Shown piece after piece: positions 27,594-36,681 of a stretch of DNA of 64,000 nt. Below the pieces are notes generated by a model, which saw nothing but the letters and a program-made list of their open reading frames with translations, was not told the DNA's origin and did no database searches. Position 1 is the first letter of the stretch. Every line of letters starts with the position of its first letter. A program made the position numbers and the translations under genes. The DNA is from Planktothrix sp. PCC 11201. GTDB taxonomy: Bacteria > Cyanobacteriota > Cyanobacteriia > Cyanobacteriales > Microcoleaceae. The DNA lies in assembly GCF_900009135.1 (NCBI RefSeq), contig NZ_LT797703.1, forward strand, positions 152,543 to 216,542, read 5' to 3'.

Positions 27594-27758
27594 CAGCCAA
27601 TATTGCAGTAATTTTATATACGGTTACTAATTAAACCTAAACCAAGATGTCTATGCTCTATTATGGGCGATTTTGTCTCGTCTGATCAATTTTTTGATTT
27701 TAATTAAATCAACCTTAACTAGCACAATTTTGTTAATGGTTAAATGCTAAAATAACCG

Positions 27759-27787
27759 TTGACTCTAAACATCCCTTGCGATATGGT
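27759..27787 (+). promoter_or_regulatory. Candidate promoter of the NACHT gene
   Basis: TTGACT (27759-27764), a 17-bp spacer, and TATGGT (27782-27787) lie 62 bp before the ATG at 27850, in the 256-bp divergent region between the toxin and NACHT genes. Confidence 0.4.
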
Positions 27788-27849
27788 TATCGATCTTTTT
27801 TCCATGATTCTGCTGCCCTTGATGATCAACAATCCTTGTTAATAAGTGT

Positions 27850-30800
27850 ATGGATCCCTCTATTTTAGGTCTTTTGCTATCTATTGTGACTAACTTAGCC
27901 ACAGGGCCAATAAATATTTATGATTGGCCAAAAAATCTGATCAACAAGTTTAAAGATGCTCCAAAGCCTATTAACCATGATTTACAAAAGGCAATTAAGA
28001 TTGCTTACTTGCAAGCGTTAATAGAAATTGCTCAAGAGTTAAAAGAGGGAAGAATTCAACCATTTCGCCTCTATTTACCGACAGAACTTGATCAAAAGAT
28101 TGCACAATGGAAAACTGAGTTAAAACAAGTAAAAAATGCTAAAGACGAGACAGAAATATCATCTCCCTTACAGAATACGGCAGAAATTGAGCAACTCTTA
28201 TTGTCTCATGGGAAACCGATCGGCGATCGCCTCCAAGAATTAGAAACCCGATTAATTAGCCAAGCATTACAAGGAATTGCTGATCTGCCAGCAGATTACC
28301 AAAATCAAGTGCAGACGGGTTTATTTGCCAGAATCTACGATCATTTTGTTGAGCAGTTAAAAATTAATGACCGTGCTTACAGAGCTTTTGAATTAGAATA
28401 TTTACCAACAATAAATGCAAGTTTAACAGAGATTGGGGTTGGACAAGAGCAAGTTGCTTTGACGATGACAGATATGTTCTCCGTTGTTAATCGTACTGAT
28501 CAAAATGTGCAAAAAATTATTGAGATTCTCAAGCCAAAATCATTGACGTTAGAAGACTGGCAAGAAATCTGTTATCAAAACCTCGCTGAACAAAAGAAAT
28601 TCACCACAAAAGAGTTTCAGCGTCATGGGGCAGAACTACAACTGGATGAGATTTATGTTCCTTTAGCGATTGTTGAACGCAAACCGCCCAAACCACCCTC
28701 AAGAAATCAGCAGGAAGAAGAAAAGGAAGAAGAAAAACTTATTCCTATTGCGGAAGAACGATTTTTTGAGGATGTATTACGACAAGGGAAAAGCGTTATT
28801 AGTCAAGGGCGAAAAATAGCGATTATTGGCGAACCGGGTTCAGGGAAAACTACACGGTTACAAAAGATTGCTGATTGGATTTTAGAGGAAAATTTGGGGT
28901 TGCCGATTTGGGTATCTTTGGCAGATTTAACCCAACCAACAATTACCCAATATATCGAAGAAATCTGGCTGAAACAAACAGGTAAAAGCCTCACTATTGA
29001 GGAACTCACGCAACAGAAAGAACGGATTTGGTTATTGTTGGATGGGTTAGATGAAATGACATCTAAGGTGGAAATGCGCCATGTTTCGGCACTGTTGGGG
29101 GGATGGGTGCAAGGGGCGCGGGTGGTGGTAACTTGTCGGGTGAATGTCTGGGAAGCGGATAAGAATGCTTTTTTGGGATTTGATGTATTTCGCAATTTGG
29201 AGTTTAACTCGGAACAGGTGACAGACTATATTCGCCGTTGGTTTGCGGGGATAGGAGATGTGGCGACGGGGGAGAGTTTAGAGGCGGCGTTAGCACAGTC
29301 GGAAAATTTCCGTCTCAAGGAGTTGATTCAGAATCCCTTGCGGTTGTGGATGTTGTGTCAAATTTGGCAGATGGGGGGCGGTTTGCCGGAAACGCAGGCG
29401 GGTTTATACGGGCAGTTTGTGGATTGGGTGTATGACTGGAAGGCGGATGAGGAGATTTTAGACCAACGGGAGCCAATTGATAAAGCCTTGGCGCGGTTGG
29501 CGTTGGCGGCGATGGAACAGAAAGATGAGGTTTCGCGATCGCGGTTGCCCGAAAGTTGGGTGTTGAAGGTTTTGGGAAGTCGCCCGATTTTTCAGGCGGT
29601 GATGAAGTTGGGGTGGTTGAATCGGGTGGAACGGTTTCCAGAGGCGATTTGCGTGTTTTATCATGCGACGTTTCAGGAGTATTTTGCAGCGTTAGCGGTG
29701 GATGATTGGGATTATTTTTTACCTCGAAATCATGTTAATTTTCCGGTGCCGGGGAAGGAATATCGGATTTTTGAACCGCAGTGGAAGCAGGTAATTTTGT
29801 TGTGGTTGGGGCGTGGGGATGTTGCGGATGAGGAGAAGGAGGGGTTTATTGAGAAGTTGGTGAGTTTTGATGATGGGTGTGGAGAGTGGAATTTTGAGAA
29901 AGTAAATAGAGGATTTTATGAATATCGTGCATATTTTGAGGAAATAGATAGAGGATTTTATGAATATCGCGCCTATTTTCTCGCAGCATCTGGAACAAGT
30001 GAGTTTAAAACCTGTTCCGTTGCCGATCAAATAGTTTCCAAAATGGTCAAATGGGGCGTTGATTATTTCAAGGTTAAACACGACGGCTTACTAACTTGGT
30101 TTCATTCAATTAAAAAAGAAATTATCAAAATATTGCCAGAAATAAATAGAGAAAAAGTAATTTTAAAATTGCTCTTTCTTATTAAAAATAATAATCAAGA
30201 GATATCTATTCGTAGAGGTGTTTCTCATATTTTAAAAGAAATAGCAGTAGGAAATGAAAAAGCTATCGCAGAATTAATCCATCTTCTCGAAACTTCTGTA
30301 GATGAAGATATTTCTTGGATGGCTGCTAAAATTTTAGAAAATATTGCAGGAGGATATAAAAAGGCGATCACAACTTTAATCCAACTCCTAAATAAAACTG
30401 AAAATAAAAATACTCGTATAGAAATTGTTAATATCTTGATGCGAATTGACATAGGAGATGAACAAGTAATCACAGCATTAATTCAATTTGTGCAGAATAA
30501 TACTTATGAAGAAATTCCTAAAAATAATATTGCTCTCTATCTGCGCGAAATAGCAATAGGTAATCCTAAGTGGATTTTGGCTGTAATTCAAAGATTACAG
30601 ATAATTACTGATGACTTATCCACAACATTTTATCAGTGGTTAATTTTGTGTTTAGGAGAAATTGCTGAAGGGAATAAAAATGCAATTTTAGCTTTAATTA
30701 ATCTTCTTAATCAAGCTACTGATCAAGATACTATTCAGCAAATCATTAAAAGTTTAGGGGAAATTGCTGAAGGAGATAAAGAGGCAATTTTAGCTTTAAT

Positions 30801-31872
30801 TGAACTTATTAATCAAGTCAATTCTCCAGATATTCTTGAGCAAATTGGTAAAATTTTAGGAAAAATTGCCGGAGGCAATCAAGAAGCAATTTCAGCTTTA
30901 ATCAACTTACTGCAAAATTCACCTAATAAATATTTTCGCCTGGGAGGTGATTCTACTTTATCCTTAATTTCATCCCAAGAAATCAAATTTTATTTGGACA
31001 AAGTAACTGGTGATTTAACCCACTTAGTCCAACATTCGCCTAATCTATTGACTCGTAAGTTAGCTTTACGGACTTTAAGTAAAATCACAGAAGAGCATCA
31101 AAATAAATTGATTAAATTTGATAGCTCTGGAATCATTGAAAGTCATAAATATAATCAGGAAGAAATTAGCCAATTGATCTATTCAATAGAAACTTATGTT
31201 GACGACAAATCTATTGCTAGAAGTGCTGTCTATGAGTTAGGAGAAATTGCTCCCCAAGGACATGAAGAAGCAATTAGAGCTTTAATCTACGCTATAGAAA
31301 ATTCGATTGAATGGAAAGTTCGTATAGATGCTTTAGAGAGTTTACTCAAGATTACACCGAAAGGACATATATCGACAATCAAAATATTCTTGAATATAAT
31401 CAAAAATAATCATTATTTAGCAAGAGAATCAACTATTGTCTTAAAAGAAATTACCACAAAAATTGAGATGCCTAACCTAGTCAATAACTTAAAAGACTGT
31501 ATTAATTACCAAAGGGAATTTGAGCCATATAAAATTCGCCGCAATCGTTATATCTATGATATAATCTTGCACTGCGCCCAAAACCTCCCCTACCCCGACT
31601 TCTACCGCGCATGGCACGGTTTAACCGAAACCCAAACTCTCAACCTCGCCCAACTCCCCCAACTCCTGCAAACCCAACTCACCGAAACCAACCTCCACCA
31701 AACCCTCCAACTCCTCTGCATCGACGGCAGCAAATTCGATAACCGCGATAACCCCGCCGCCGATATCTACCTGCAACTCGTCAAAAAACACCACTGCCCC
31801 AAATCCACAGAAGGCACACCCCGCACCCTCACGGAACTCAAAATCTACTGGCAACTCCTAGACACCGGATAA
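27850..31872 (+). CDS. NACHT-domain NTPase with HEAT-repeat sensor (NLR-like), C-terminus frameshifted
   Basis: A 1340-residue protein. The N-terminal helical region (MDPSILGLLLSIVTNLATGP...) may be the effector or adaptor. The NACHT module has Walker A GEPGSGKTT (327-335), Walker B WLLLDGLDEM (394-403) and the downstream helical lid (QNPLRLWMLCQIW, FYHATFQEYFAAL). Residues from about 750 to 1290 form HEAT-like repeats such as GEIAEGNKNAILALINLLNQ, likely for ligand sensing. Bacterial NACHT proteins are known antiphage and conflict ATPases. A 14-residue unit, RGFYEYRAYFEEID, is tandemly duplicated near residue 690. The frame stops at LLDTG, while the next frame continues with a conserved C-terminal domain (31865-32074). 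Confidence 0.85.
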   Translation: MDPSILGLLLSIVTNLATGPINIYDWPKNLINKFKDAPKPINHDLQKAIKIAYLQALIEIAQELKEGRIQPFRLYLPTELDQKIAQWKTELKQVKNAKDETEISSPLQNTAEIEQLLLSHGKPIGDRLQELETRLISQALQGIADLPADYQNQVQTGLFARIYDHFVEQLKINDRAYRAFELEYLPTINASLTEIGVGQEQVALTMTDMFSVVNRTDQNVQKIIEILKPKSLTLEDWQEICYQNLAEQKKFTTKEFQRHGAELQLDEIYVPLAIVERKPPKPPSRNQQEEEKEEEKLIPIAEERFFEDVLRQGKSVISQGRKIAIIGEPGSGKTTRLQKIADWILEENLGLPIWVSLADLTQPTITQYIEEIWLKQTGKSLTIEELTQQKERIWLLLDGLDEMTSKVEMRHVSALLGGWVQGARVVVTCRVNVWEADKNAFLGFDVFRNLEFNSEQVTDYIRRWFAGIGDVATGESLEAALAQSENFRLKELIQNPLRLWMLCQIWQMGGGLPETQAGLYGQFVDWVYDWKADEEILDQREPIDKALARLALAAMEQKDEVSRSRLPESWVLKVLGSRPIFQAVMKLGWLNRVERFPEAICVFYHATFQEYFAALAVDDWDYFLPRNHVNFPVPGKEYRIFEPQWKQVILLWLGRGDVADEEKEGFIEKLVSFDDGCGEWNFEKVNRGFYEYRAYFEEIDRGFYEYRAYFLAASGTSEFKTCSVADQIVSKMVKWGVDYFKVKHDGLLTWFHSIKKEIIKILPEINREKVILKLLFLIKNNNQEISIRRGVSHILKEIAVGNEKAIAELIHLLETSVDEDISWMAAKILENIAGGYKKAITTLIQLLNKTENKNTRIEIVNILMRIDIGDEQVITALIQFVQNNTYEEIPKNNIALYLREIAIGNPKWILAVIQRLQIITDDLSTTFYQWLILCLGEIAEGNKNAILALINLLNQATDQDTIQQIIKSLGEIAEGDKEAILALIELINQVNSPDILEQIGKILGKIAGGNQEAISALINLLQNSPNKYFRLGGDSTLSLISSQEIKFYLDKVTGDLTHLVQHSPNLLTRKLALRTLSKITEEHQNKLIKFDSSGIIESHKYNQEEISQLIYSIETYVDDKSIARSAVYELGEIAPQGHEEAIRALIYAIENSIEWKVRIDALESLLKITPKGHISTIKIFLNIIKNNHYLARESTIVLKEITTKIEMPNLVNNLKDCINYQREFEPYKIRRNRYIYDIILHCAQNLPYPDFYRAWHGLTETQTLNLAQLPQLLQTQLTETNLHQTLQLLCIDGSKFDNRDNPAADIYLQLVKKHHCPKSTEGTPRTLTELKIYWQLLDTG

Positions 31873-32074
31873 ACACCCTATTCTCATTTTCTATGAAGAT
31901 GCGATACCCCAAAGTTTTAGCCAAACTTTTCTCGATTTTCTCACTCGTTTTGATGCGACAATTTGCCTTATCACCGACTCACCCCATGCCACCATTCCCA
32001 CCTTCTCACCCCAAGACCCGCACCTAATTCAAACTATTATGACTTGGCTACAACGGACTATTTTAGAAACGTGA
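31865..32074 (+). pseudogene. Out-of-frame C-terminal domain of the NACHT gene
   Basis: Frame 2 reads PDKHPILIFYEDAIPQSF, then SQTFLDFLTRFDATICLITD and WLQRTILET, ending at TGA 32072-32074. This matches the small alpha/beta domain that I recall closing cyanobacterial NACHT proteins (LIFY..FS..FL..FD..IC.I). It is one frame from the NACHT reading. The junction GACACCGG would restore the frame if it had been GACACACCGG, so loss of one AC dinucleotide is the likely event. Confidence 0.7.
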
Positions 32075-32079
32075 ATGAG

Positions 32080-32508
32080 TTATTGAGGATAAAAAACACG
32101 AATAAAAGGTTGATTGCGATAACGACGGTAAATATCAAAATCTTTATCTAATGTGGCGATCGCGGGAATATTTAAACGCTCAGAAATTGCCACCAATGAT
32201 AAATCGCTAAAATCTCCTGGTAAATCTTGATAATTTAAGTTTAGTTCTGCCATGCGTTTATAATCTTCACAGATTAAATGTTCAGCTAGAAAAACTCCTT
32301 TTTCCACTGCCGATAAAAATTCATTTTGTACTTGAATATTGGGTGCAAGTAACCACATAACCTCTGTGATACAACTAACCGTTGTAATTAACTGGCTGGT
32401 CGAAGTGCTAAAGAATTGAACAACTTGTTGATGGTAGCGGTCTTGGCGATTATAAAAGGCGACCATAATTCCACTATCAATTAGAATTAAAGGATAATAA
32501 TTAGTCAT
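32080..32508 (-). CDS. vapC: PIN-domain ribonuclease toxin (VapC family)
   Basis: A 142-residue protein. The acidic PIN residues are visible: D in LILIDSGIMVAFY, E in SCITEVMWLL, D in GDFSDLSLVAISERL, and D in ATLDKDFDIY. VapC toxins cleave tRNA or rRNA when released from the antitoxin. The start overlaps the antitoxin stop by 4 bp (32505-32508), so the two are translationally coupled. It ends 6 bp from the convergent NACHT fragment. Confidence 0.85.
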   Translation of the reverse strand: MTNYYPLILIDSGIMVAFYNRQDRYHQQVVQFFSTSTSQLITTVSCITEVMWLLAPNIQVQNEFLSAVEKGVFLAEHLICEDYKRMAELNLNYQDLPGDFSDLSLVAISERLNIPAIATLDKDFDIYRRYRNQPFIRVFYPQ

Positions 32509-32771
32509 AATTTTTGGCGTTCTTCATGTCTTTTTTTGATATTTTCTCCCAGGATTTGTTTGCGAGTCTCTCTATCTGATAAATCCTTTGTGCCTTCTAA
32601 TAAATATTCGGGATAACCTCCCATTCTTTCCAAAATAGTTTGAGATGGCTTTAAATTAGTCAAATGGTTACGCAAGAGTTTTTTCACTAATTCTTGGCTA
32701 GTAGTTTTTTCCTGAGATAATATCTCAATCAGATATTTTTCAGCTTCGTCATCAAGGTTAAGTGTGAGCAT
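32505..32771 (-). CDS. vapB: VapB-type antitoxin
   Basis: An 88-residue protein. MLTLNLDDEAEKYLIEILSQ, then EKTTSQELVKKLLRNHL, is a ribbon-helix-helix DNA-binding fold, and the charged C-terminus (ETRKQILGENIKKRHEERQKL) wraps the toxin. GAGGAGG just before the ATG is provided by the tail of a broken toxin gene (32774-32854). It is paired with vapC downstream. Autoregulation of the operon is expected for the family. Confidence 0.8.
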   Translation of the reverse strand: MLTLNLDDEAEKYLIEILSQEKTTSQELVKKLLRNHLTNLKPSQTILERMGGYPEYLLEGTKDLSDRETRKQILGENIKKRHEERQKL

Positions 32772-32773
32772 GG

Positions 32774-32854
32774 TTAAGCCTCCTCTAAATCTGTATTACC
32801 TTTAATCCGCTTTTTAAAGGCACGTTTAAAAGCTGAACTAAAACTAACTTCCAC
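32774..32854 (-). pseudogene. N-terminal remnant of a RelE/YafQ-like toxin
   Basis: A GTG at 32854 begins VEVSFSSAFKRAFKKRIKGN, then TDLEEA and TAA. The EVSFSSAFKRAFKKR start is typical of RelE-superfamily mRNA interferases of about 90 residues. Only 26 codons are left, and the vapB ATG follows 2 bp later, so the rest was deleted when this DNA joined the vapBC module. Confidence 0.6.
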
Positions 32855-32856
32855 GA

Positions 32857-33000
32857 TTATTCCTCTATTAATTGTCTGAGTTCGTTAATATTAGAGGAAA
32901 ACTTCAGTTCACCTTTTTGCTGTTCTACCTGCGCTAACTTGAAGTTATCATATATCTCATCACGGCGTTCTTCACGGATGTATTGGTTTAACAACAATTG
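32857..33000 (-). pseudogene. C-terminal remnant of the RelE-partner antitoxin
   Basis: The frame reads QLLLNQYIREERRDEIYDNF, then KLAQVEQQKGELKFSSNINE and LRQLIEE, stopping at 32857-32859, 2 bp before the toxin start codon, a normal antitoxin-toxin spacing. There is no start codon. The upstream end abuts a palindromic repeat (33004-33021), which may have replaced the N-terminal DNA-binding part. Confidence 0.55.
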
Positions 33001-33003
33001 TAG

Positions 33004-33021
33004 TAAGCCCTTCAGGGCTTA
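33004..33021. repeat. Palindromic repeat TAAGCCCT-TC-AGGGCTTA
   Basis: The same palindrome as at 26373-26390, in the opposite central orientation. It abuts the antitoxin remnant and marks the right side of the conflict island. Confidence 0.85.
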
Positions 33022-33123
33022 GTCCTAGTCATCCCATTGAGAAACCGAGTTTTTGAGATAGTTTTTATTAAAGATAGACATATTTTGTTAGAAACAGGGT
33101 TTGTGATCGTAGTATTAGAAAGA

Positions 33124-33139
33124 AAGCCCTGAAGGGCTT
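33124..33139. repeat. Palindromic repeat AAGCCCTGAAGGGCTT
   Basis: A third copy, 7 bp downstream of the galE stop codon and followed by ACTAC on the plus strand. It may also act as the terminator of galE. Confidence 0.8.
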
Positions 33140-33146
33140 ACTACGG

Positions 33147-34145
33147 TTAGGTGTGTCGTTTTTGATGCCAATTCCAAGCGTGGGTGATAATATTTTCAAT
33201 ATCGGGATATTCAGGATTCCAACCTAATATGGTTCGGGCTTTTTCTCCGCTTCCAACTAAACTGGGTGGATCTCCGGGGCGGCGATCGCATTCTATCACT
33301 TTAATCTCTTTTCCCGTAACTTCCCTAGCGGTTTCTATCACCTCTTTCACGGAAAATCCTTTGCCATTTCCTAAATTAAAAACATCTGTTTTTCCGCCAT
33401 TCAATAAATATTCTAACCCTAAAATATGAGCGGTTGCTAAATCGGTAACATGAATATAATCTCGAATACAAGTGCCATCGGGTGTGGGATAATCGGTTCC
33501 AAAAATAGAAATAGAATCTCGTTTTCCTAATGCCGCTAATAACGTTAAGGGAATCAAATGGGTTTCGGGATTATGATCTTCTCCTAATAACCCATCTGGG
33601 TCGGCTCCAGCGGCATTAAAATAGCGGAAACGTACCGATTTAAAATCATAGGCGACATCAAAATCCGATAAAATCCGTTCGACCATTAATTTAGTCGCCC
33701 CATAGGGATTAATTGGATTTTGGGGATGATCTTCAGGAATGGGAACACTATCAGGAACCCCATAGGTGGCGCAGGTTGAGGAAAACACAAACTTATTAAT
33801 TCCTGCCTCTTGCATCGCTTCTAAAAGCGTTAAAGTTCCCACCACATTATTGCGATAATATTTATCAGGATGACTAACAGATTCCCCCACATAAGCATAG
33901 GCAGAAAAGTGCATCACGGCATCAATTTTACGACTGGAAAATAACTGATCGAGCAACGGACGATCATTCGTATCCCCAATAATTAATTCGGTTTTTAATA
34001 CCGTTTCTACTAAGTCTTGATGTCCATAAACTAAATTATCGAGAATAATAACTTCATAACCCGAACGCTTTAGTGCTAGGACAGCATGGGAACCAATATA
34101 ACCCGCTCCTCCGGTAACTAAAATAGTGGTTTTATCTTCAGACAT
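33147..34145 (-). CDS. galE: UDP-glucose 4-epimerase
   Basis: A 332-residue short-chain dehydrogenase-type epimerase. It has the NAD motif GGAGYIGSHA (12-21), catalytic YGATK in INPYGATKLMVERIL, RYFNAAGADPDGLLGEDHNP and the GTDYPTPDGTCIRDYIHV segment, all typical of GalE. It interconverts UDP-glucose and UDP-galactose for polysaccharide synthesis. It stands just outside the conflict island. AGGAGCATAC lies before the ATG. The length is normal. Confidence 0.95.
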   Translation of the reverse strand: MSEDKTTILVTGGAGYIGSHAVLALKRSGYEVIILDNLVYGHQDLVETVLKTELIIGDTNDRPLLDQLFSSRKIDAVMHFSAYAYVGESVSHPDKYYRNNVVGTLTLLEAMQEAGINKFVFSSTCATYGVPDSVPIPEDHPQNPINPYGATKLMVERILSDFDVAYDFKSVRFRYFNAAGADPDGLLGEDHNPETHLIPLTLLAALGKRDSISIFGTDYPTPDGTCIRDYIHVTDLATAHILGLEYLLNGGKTDVFNLGNGKGFSVKEVIETAREVTGKEIKVIECDRRPGDPPSLVGSGEKARTILGWNPEYPDIENIITHAWNWHQKRHT

Positions 34146-34182
34146 AAATGTATGCTCCTTTGTTTTATTGAATGAATTTAAA

Positions 34183-34563
34183 TTAATCTTCTAGCCGTTG
34201 AACTGAAACATCAACTGCTTGCACATCAATGGTTCCAGGAGGAGTTAACCGACTAAAACGCCCCTGTTCAATTTTTAACGGTTCTCCACAGTTAGGACAT
34301 TGAAATTGAGTGGTATTAAAAGCCGGAAATTCATGGCTACAAACCGGACATTGATCTTGAATTAGATTGCGTTTCAACCACCACTGGACACCCAAAATCA
34401 CCAAAATCGGAGTAATCGCAATTACCGCAATTAAAATCAGAACCCCCTTGACTAACCAACCCAAACCAATAGAGATTAAAATGCCAATTACAGCTAATGT
34501 AACCAGCCAGTTAGTCAAACCGGAAAGTCTGATTTGTAGAGTTTTGAACCGCTCTTGGTTCAC
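34183..34563 (-). CDS. Membrane protein with C-terminal zinc ribbon
   Basis: A 126-residue protein. Two hydrophobic segments lie near 18-36 and 38-61 (LVTLAVIGILISIGLGWLV, GVLILIAVIAITPILVILGV), followed by a zinc ribbon with CPVC and CPNC pairs (about 73-95). The tail is DVQAVDVSVQRLED. Similar small cyanobacterial/plastid proteins exist, but I cannot name a function. It lies 37 bp upstream of galE on the same strand. Confidence 0.7.
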   Translation of the reverse strand: MNQERFKTLQIRLSGLTNWLVTLAVIGILISIGLGWLVKGVLILIAVIAITPILVILGVQWWLKRNLIQDQCPVCSHEFPAFNTTQFQCPNCGEPLKIEQGRFSRLTPPGTIDVQAVDVSVQRLED

Positions 34564-34701
34564 AGCTATCTCCTTAATTATTCAAGCCAGATTTAATCTG
34601 ATGGAACTCTTAAAAATTTGAACTTTGATATTTTAATTTCTATGATATTATAGCAACCAGCAGGTTAGTATTCACAACTTCTTTGTGTCTTTGTGGTTCA
34701 A

Positions 34702-35889
34702 TCAAGCTTGCCCCTGGTTTTGATCCAGCAACTCTTGGACTCGGCTCTCAAAGGCAGGTTTTCCGAAATGGGCCAAACATTGCTCGCGTAACCAAGGCCC
34801 ATTGCAGCGTTGATCCTCACCCCGAAGCAGTTGAATACAAGCCTCTGCCACGGCTCCTACATCGCGGTGAGGCACTTGCCAACCCAATTTTCCATCCTGT
34901 AAGGGATCGGCTGACCCATCGTTATCCCCAGCAATAACGGGTTTCTCACAGGCCATCGCCTCTAAATAAACAATCCCAAACCCTTCTTGAGAGGGCATAA
35001 CATAACCATCACACACCCGATAATGATCGACTAATTCCTCGGTAGGAATAAATCCGGCAAAAACGACCCGATCACTCATCCCCAAATCCTGCGCCAACTG
35101 TTGTAATCTGGGTTGATCATCCCCCCGACCAATGACTAAATATTTAACATCGGGAAAGACTAGGGCAATTTGGGAGAGGGCGCGAATGGTGACATCCACT
35201 CCCTTATAGGGATCACCTTTCCATAAACGGGCCACGGTCATCAATACCCGGGCATCCTGTAAATGATAGCGCTGGATTAAGTCCTGGGGTTTGGGGCCGG
35301 GGGTAAATTTTTCCCCATCCACCATACAGGGTAACATTTGAAACTGATTCGGATTTAACTGATTGGCAGCACAGGCTTGATCGCGACTATAGCGGCTAAT
35401 TGTCCAAATTTGATCAGCATTTTGTAGAGCTTTTTGATATTTTTTGGGTAGAGGTTCCCAGACTTCTTTACCATAGGTTAATACGGTGTAAGGAATGGCC
35501 AAGGGTTGACAAATAGTTTGCACTAAATGGGCTAAATTAATATGACCACACAGCACCCGTCGTGGTCGGTATTGGAAGGCATAGGTGAGTAAAGCGATCG
35601 CTAATTTAATTCGTCCCCAGAGAGGATTTTGAGATTTAAAATACCCAAATTGAAACGAACTGGATAAAGTTTCCAAAGGGTTAGGACATCCGGGATCATC
35701 GCGTAAAATTAAAACCTGATTCTGGGGATTAATATTAAGGTTTGAGGAGGGAGAAATAGGTTTAATCGTTTGGGAAGCGTCTAAAATATCTTTAACATAG
35801 GATTGAATCCCACCTTCACAAGAAAAAACAGCTAAAAAGCACCAAATTAATCGATTTTGATCTAAGTTTGGGTATTTTTTTAATAACAT
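34702..35889 (-). CDS. GT4-family glycosyltransferase
   Basis: A 395-residue GT-B enzyme. The N-terminal half is the acceptor domain (LVYGHINLAHLVQ-like: CGHINLAHLVQTIC; LTYGKEVWEPLPKKY). The C-terminal half binds the nucleotide sugar: ARLWKGDPYKGVDVTIRAL, LVIGRGDDQPRLQQLA, and the E-x7-E segment EGFGIVYLEAMACEKPVIAG near 300. It probably makes exopolysaccharide or glycolipid; donor and acceptor are unknown. It is monocistronic. Confidence 0.85.
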   Translation of the reverse strand: MLLKKYPNLDQNRLIWCFLAVFSCEGGIQSYVKDILDASQTIKPISPSSNLNINPQNQVLILRDDPGCPNPLETLSSSFQFGYFKSQNPLWGRIKLAIALLTYAFQYRPRRVLCGHINLAHLVQTICQPLAIPYTVLTYGKEVWEPLPKKYQKALQNADQIWTISRYSRDQACAANQLNPNQFQMLPCMVDGEKFTPGPKPQDLIQRYHLQDARVLMTVARLWKGDPYKGVDVTIRALSQIALVFPDVKYLVIGRGDDQPRLQQLAQDLGMSDRVVFAGFIPTEELVDHYRVCDGYVMPSQEGFGIVYLEAMACEKPVIAGDNDGSADPLQDGKLGWQVPHRDVGAVAEACIQLLRGEDQRCNGPWLREQCLAHFGKPAFESRVQELLDQNQGQA

Positions 35890-36042
35890 ATCTGGGTTTC
35901 AAGAATAATATTGTTTTGTATTCCGCCTTTTCCAATTGTTCCCATAAAAAAGGATACCTGTGATGCTCCCAGACCTAGCCTAACACGCTATCCCGGTGAA
36001 TCCACAGGTATCATATCATCAAAAATTTTAGGAGGATGTCGT

Positions 36043-36522
36043 CTAAAATCCCAAAGTTAAAGACTTATCAATGGGAAGGGCGGCCCCAATTCCTAACCAC
36101 AGGGTTACTAAAGTTCCAAATAAGAAAACAGCCGTTGCCACAGGACGACGGAAGGGGTTTTGGAACTTGTTAACGTTCTCAATTAAAGGAACCGCAATTA
36201 AGCCCAAAGGAATCGAAGACATCAACATAATTCCTAACAATTTATTGGGAACGACCCGCAAAATTTGGAAGGTTGGCCAGAGATACCATTCGGGTAAAAT
36301 TTCTAACGGGGTGGCAAAAGGATTAGAGGGTTCTCCCATCATGGCGGGGTCAAGAACCGATAATGCTACCACTAAACCGAAAGTTCCTAAAATTACAACA
36401 GGGAACGTATATAACAAATCATTTGGCCAAGCGGGTTCACCATAATAGTTGTGACCCATGCCTTGAGCCAGTTTAGCGCGCAGAACTGGATCACTGAGAT
36501 CCGGCTTTTTTAAGATGGACAT
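36043..36522 (-). CDS. petD: Cytochrome b6-f complex subunit IV
   Basis: A 159-residue protein (family about 160). [20 protein letters not shown], then [20 protein letters not shown], is the canonical N-terminus. [13 protein letters not shown] contains the PEWY motif of the quinol-oxidation (Qo) site, and three membrane helices are visible. Subunit IV pairs with cytochrome b6 in the thylakoid b6f complex that links photosystem II to photosystem I. It follows petB by 159 bp on the same strand. Confidence 0.97.
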   Translation of the reverse strand: MSILKKPDLSDPVLRAKLAQGMGHNYYGEPAWPNDLLYTFPVVILGTFGLVVALSVLDPAMMGEPSNPFATPLEILPEWYLWPTFQILRVVPNKLLGIMLMSSIPLGLIAVPLIENVNKFQNPFRRPVATAVFLFGTLVTLWLGIGAALPIDKSLTLGF

Positions 36523-36681
36523 AATTAAAATACGCTCCTTCTGGGAAAATTTAACCGATGATTGCTAGTCTTTTGAGTTTAACAAAAGCTACTCCCAAAC
36601 CGTTAGAGAAAAGTTAACTTTCTCGAAATGATCACCGATGCAGGAGTAGCGATAAACCCAACCCTAGCCCGTCCCTGGAAT

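Noticed and set aside
29719..30081. Frames antisense to the NACHT gene (also at 28803-29195 and 31621-31854)
   Set aside because: They are repetitive low-information translations opposite a clearly conserved protein, without start signals.
31963..32151. A 62-codon plus-strand frame at the NACHT 3' end
   Set aside because: The alternative frame 31865-32074 in the same DNA encodes a recognisable NACHT C-terminal domain, and the rest is antisense to vapC.
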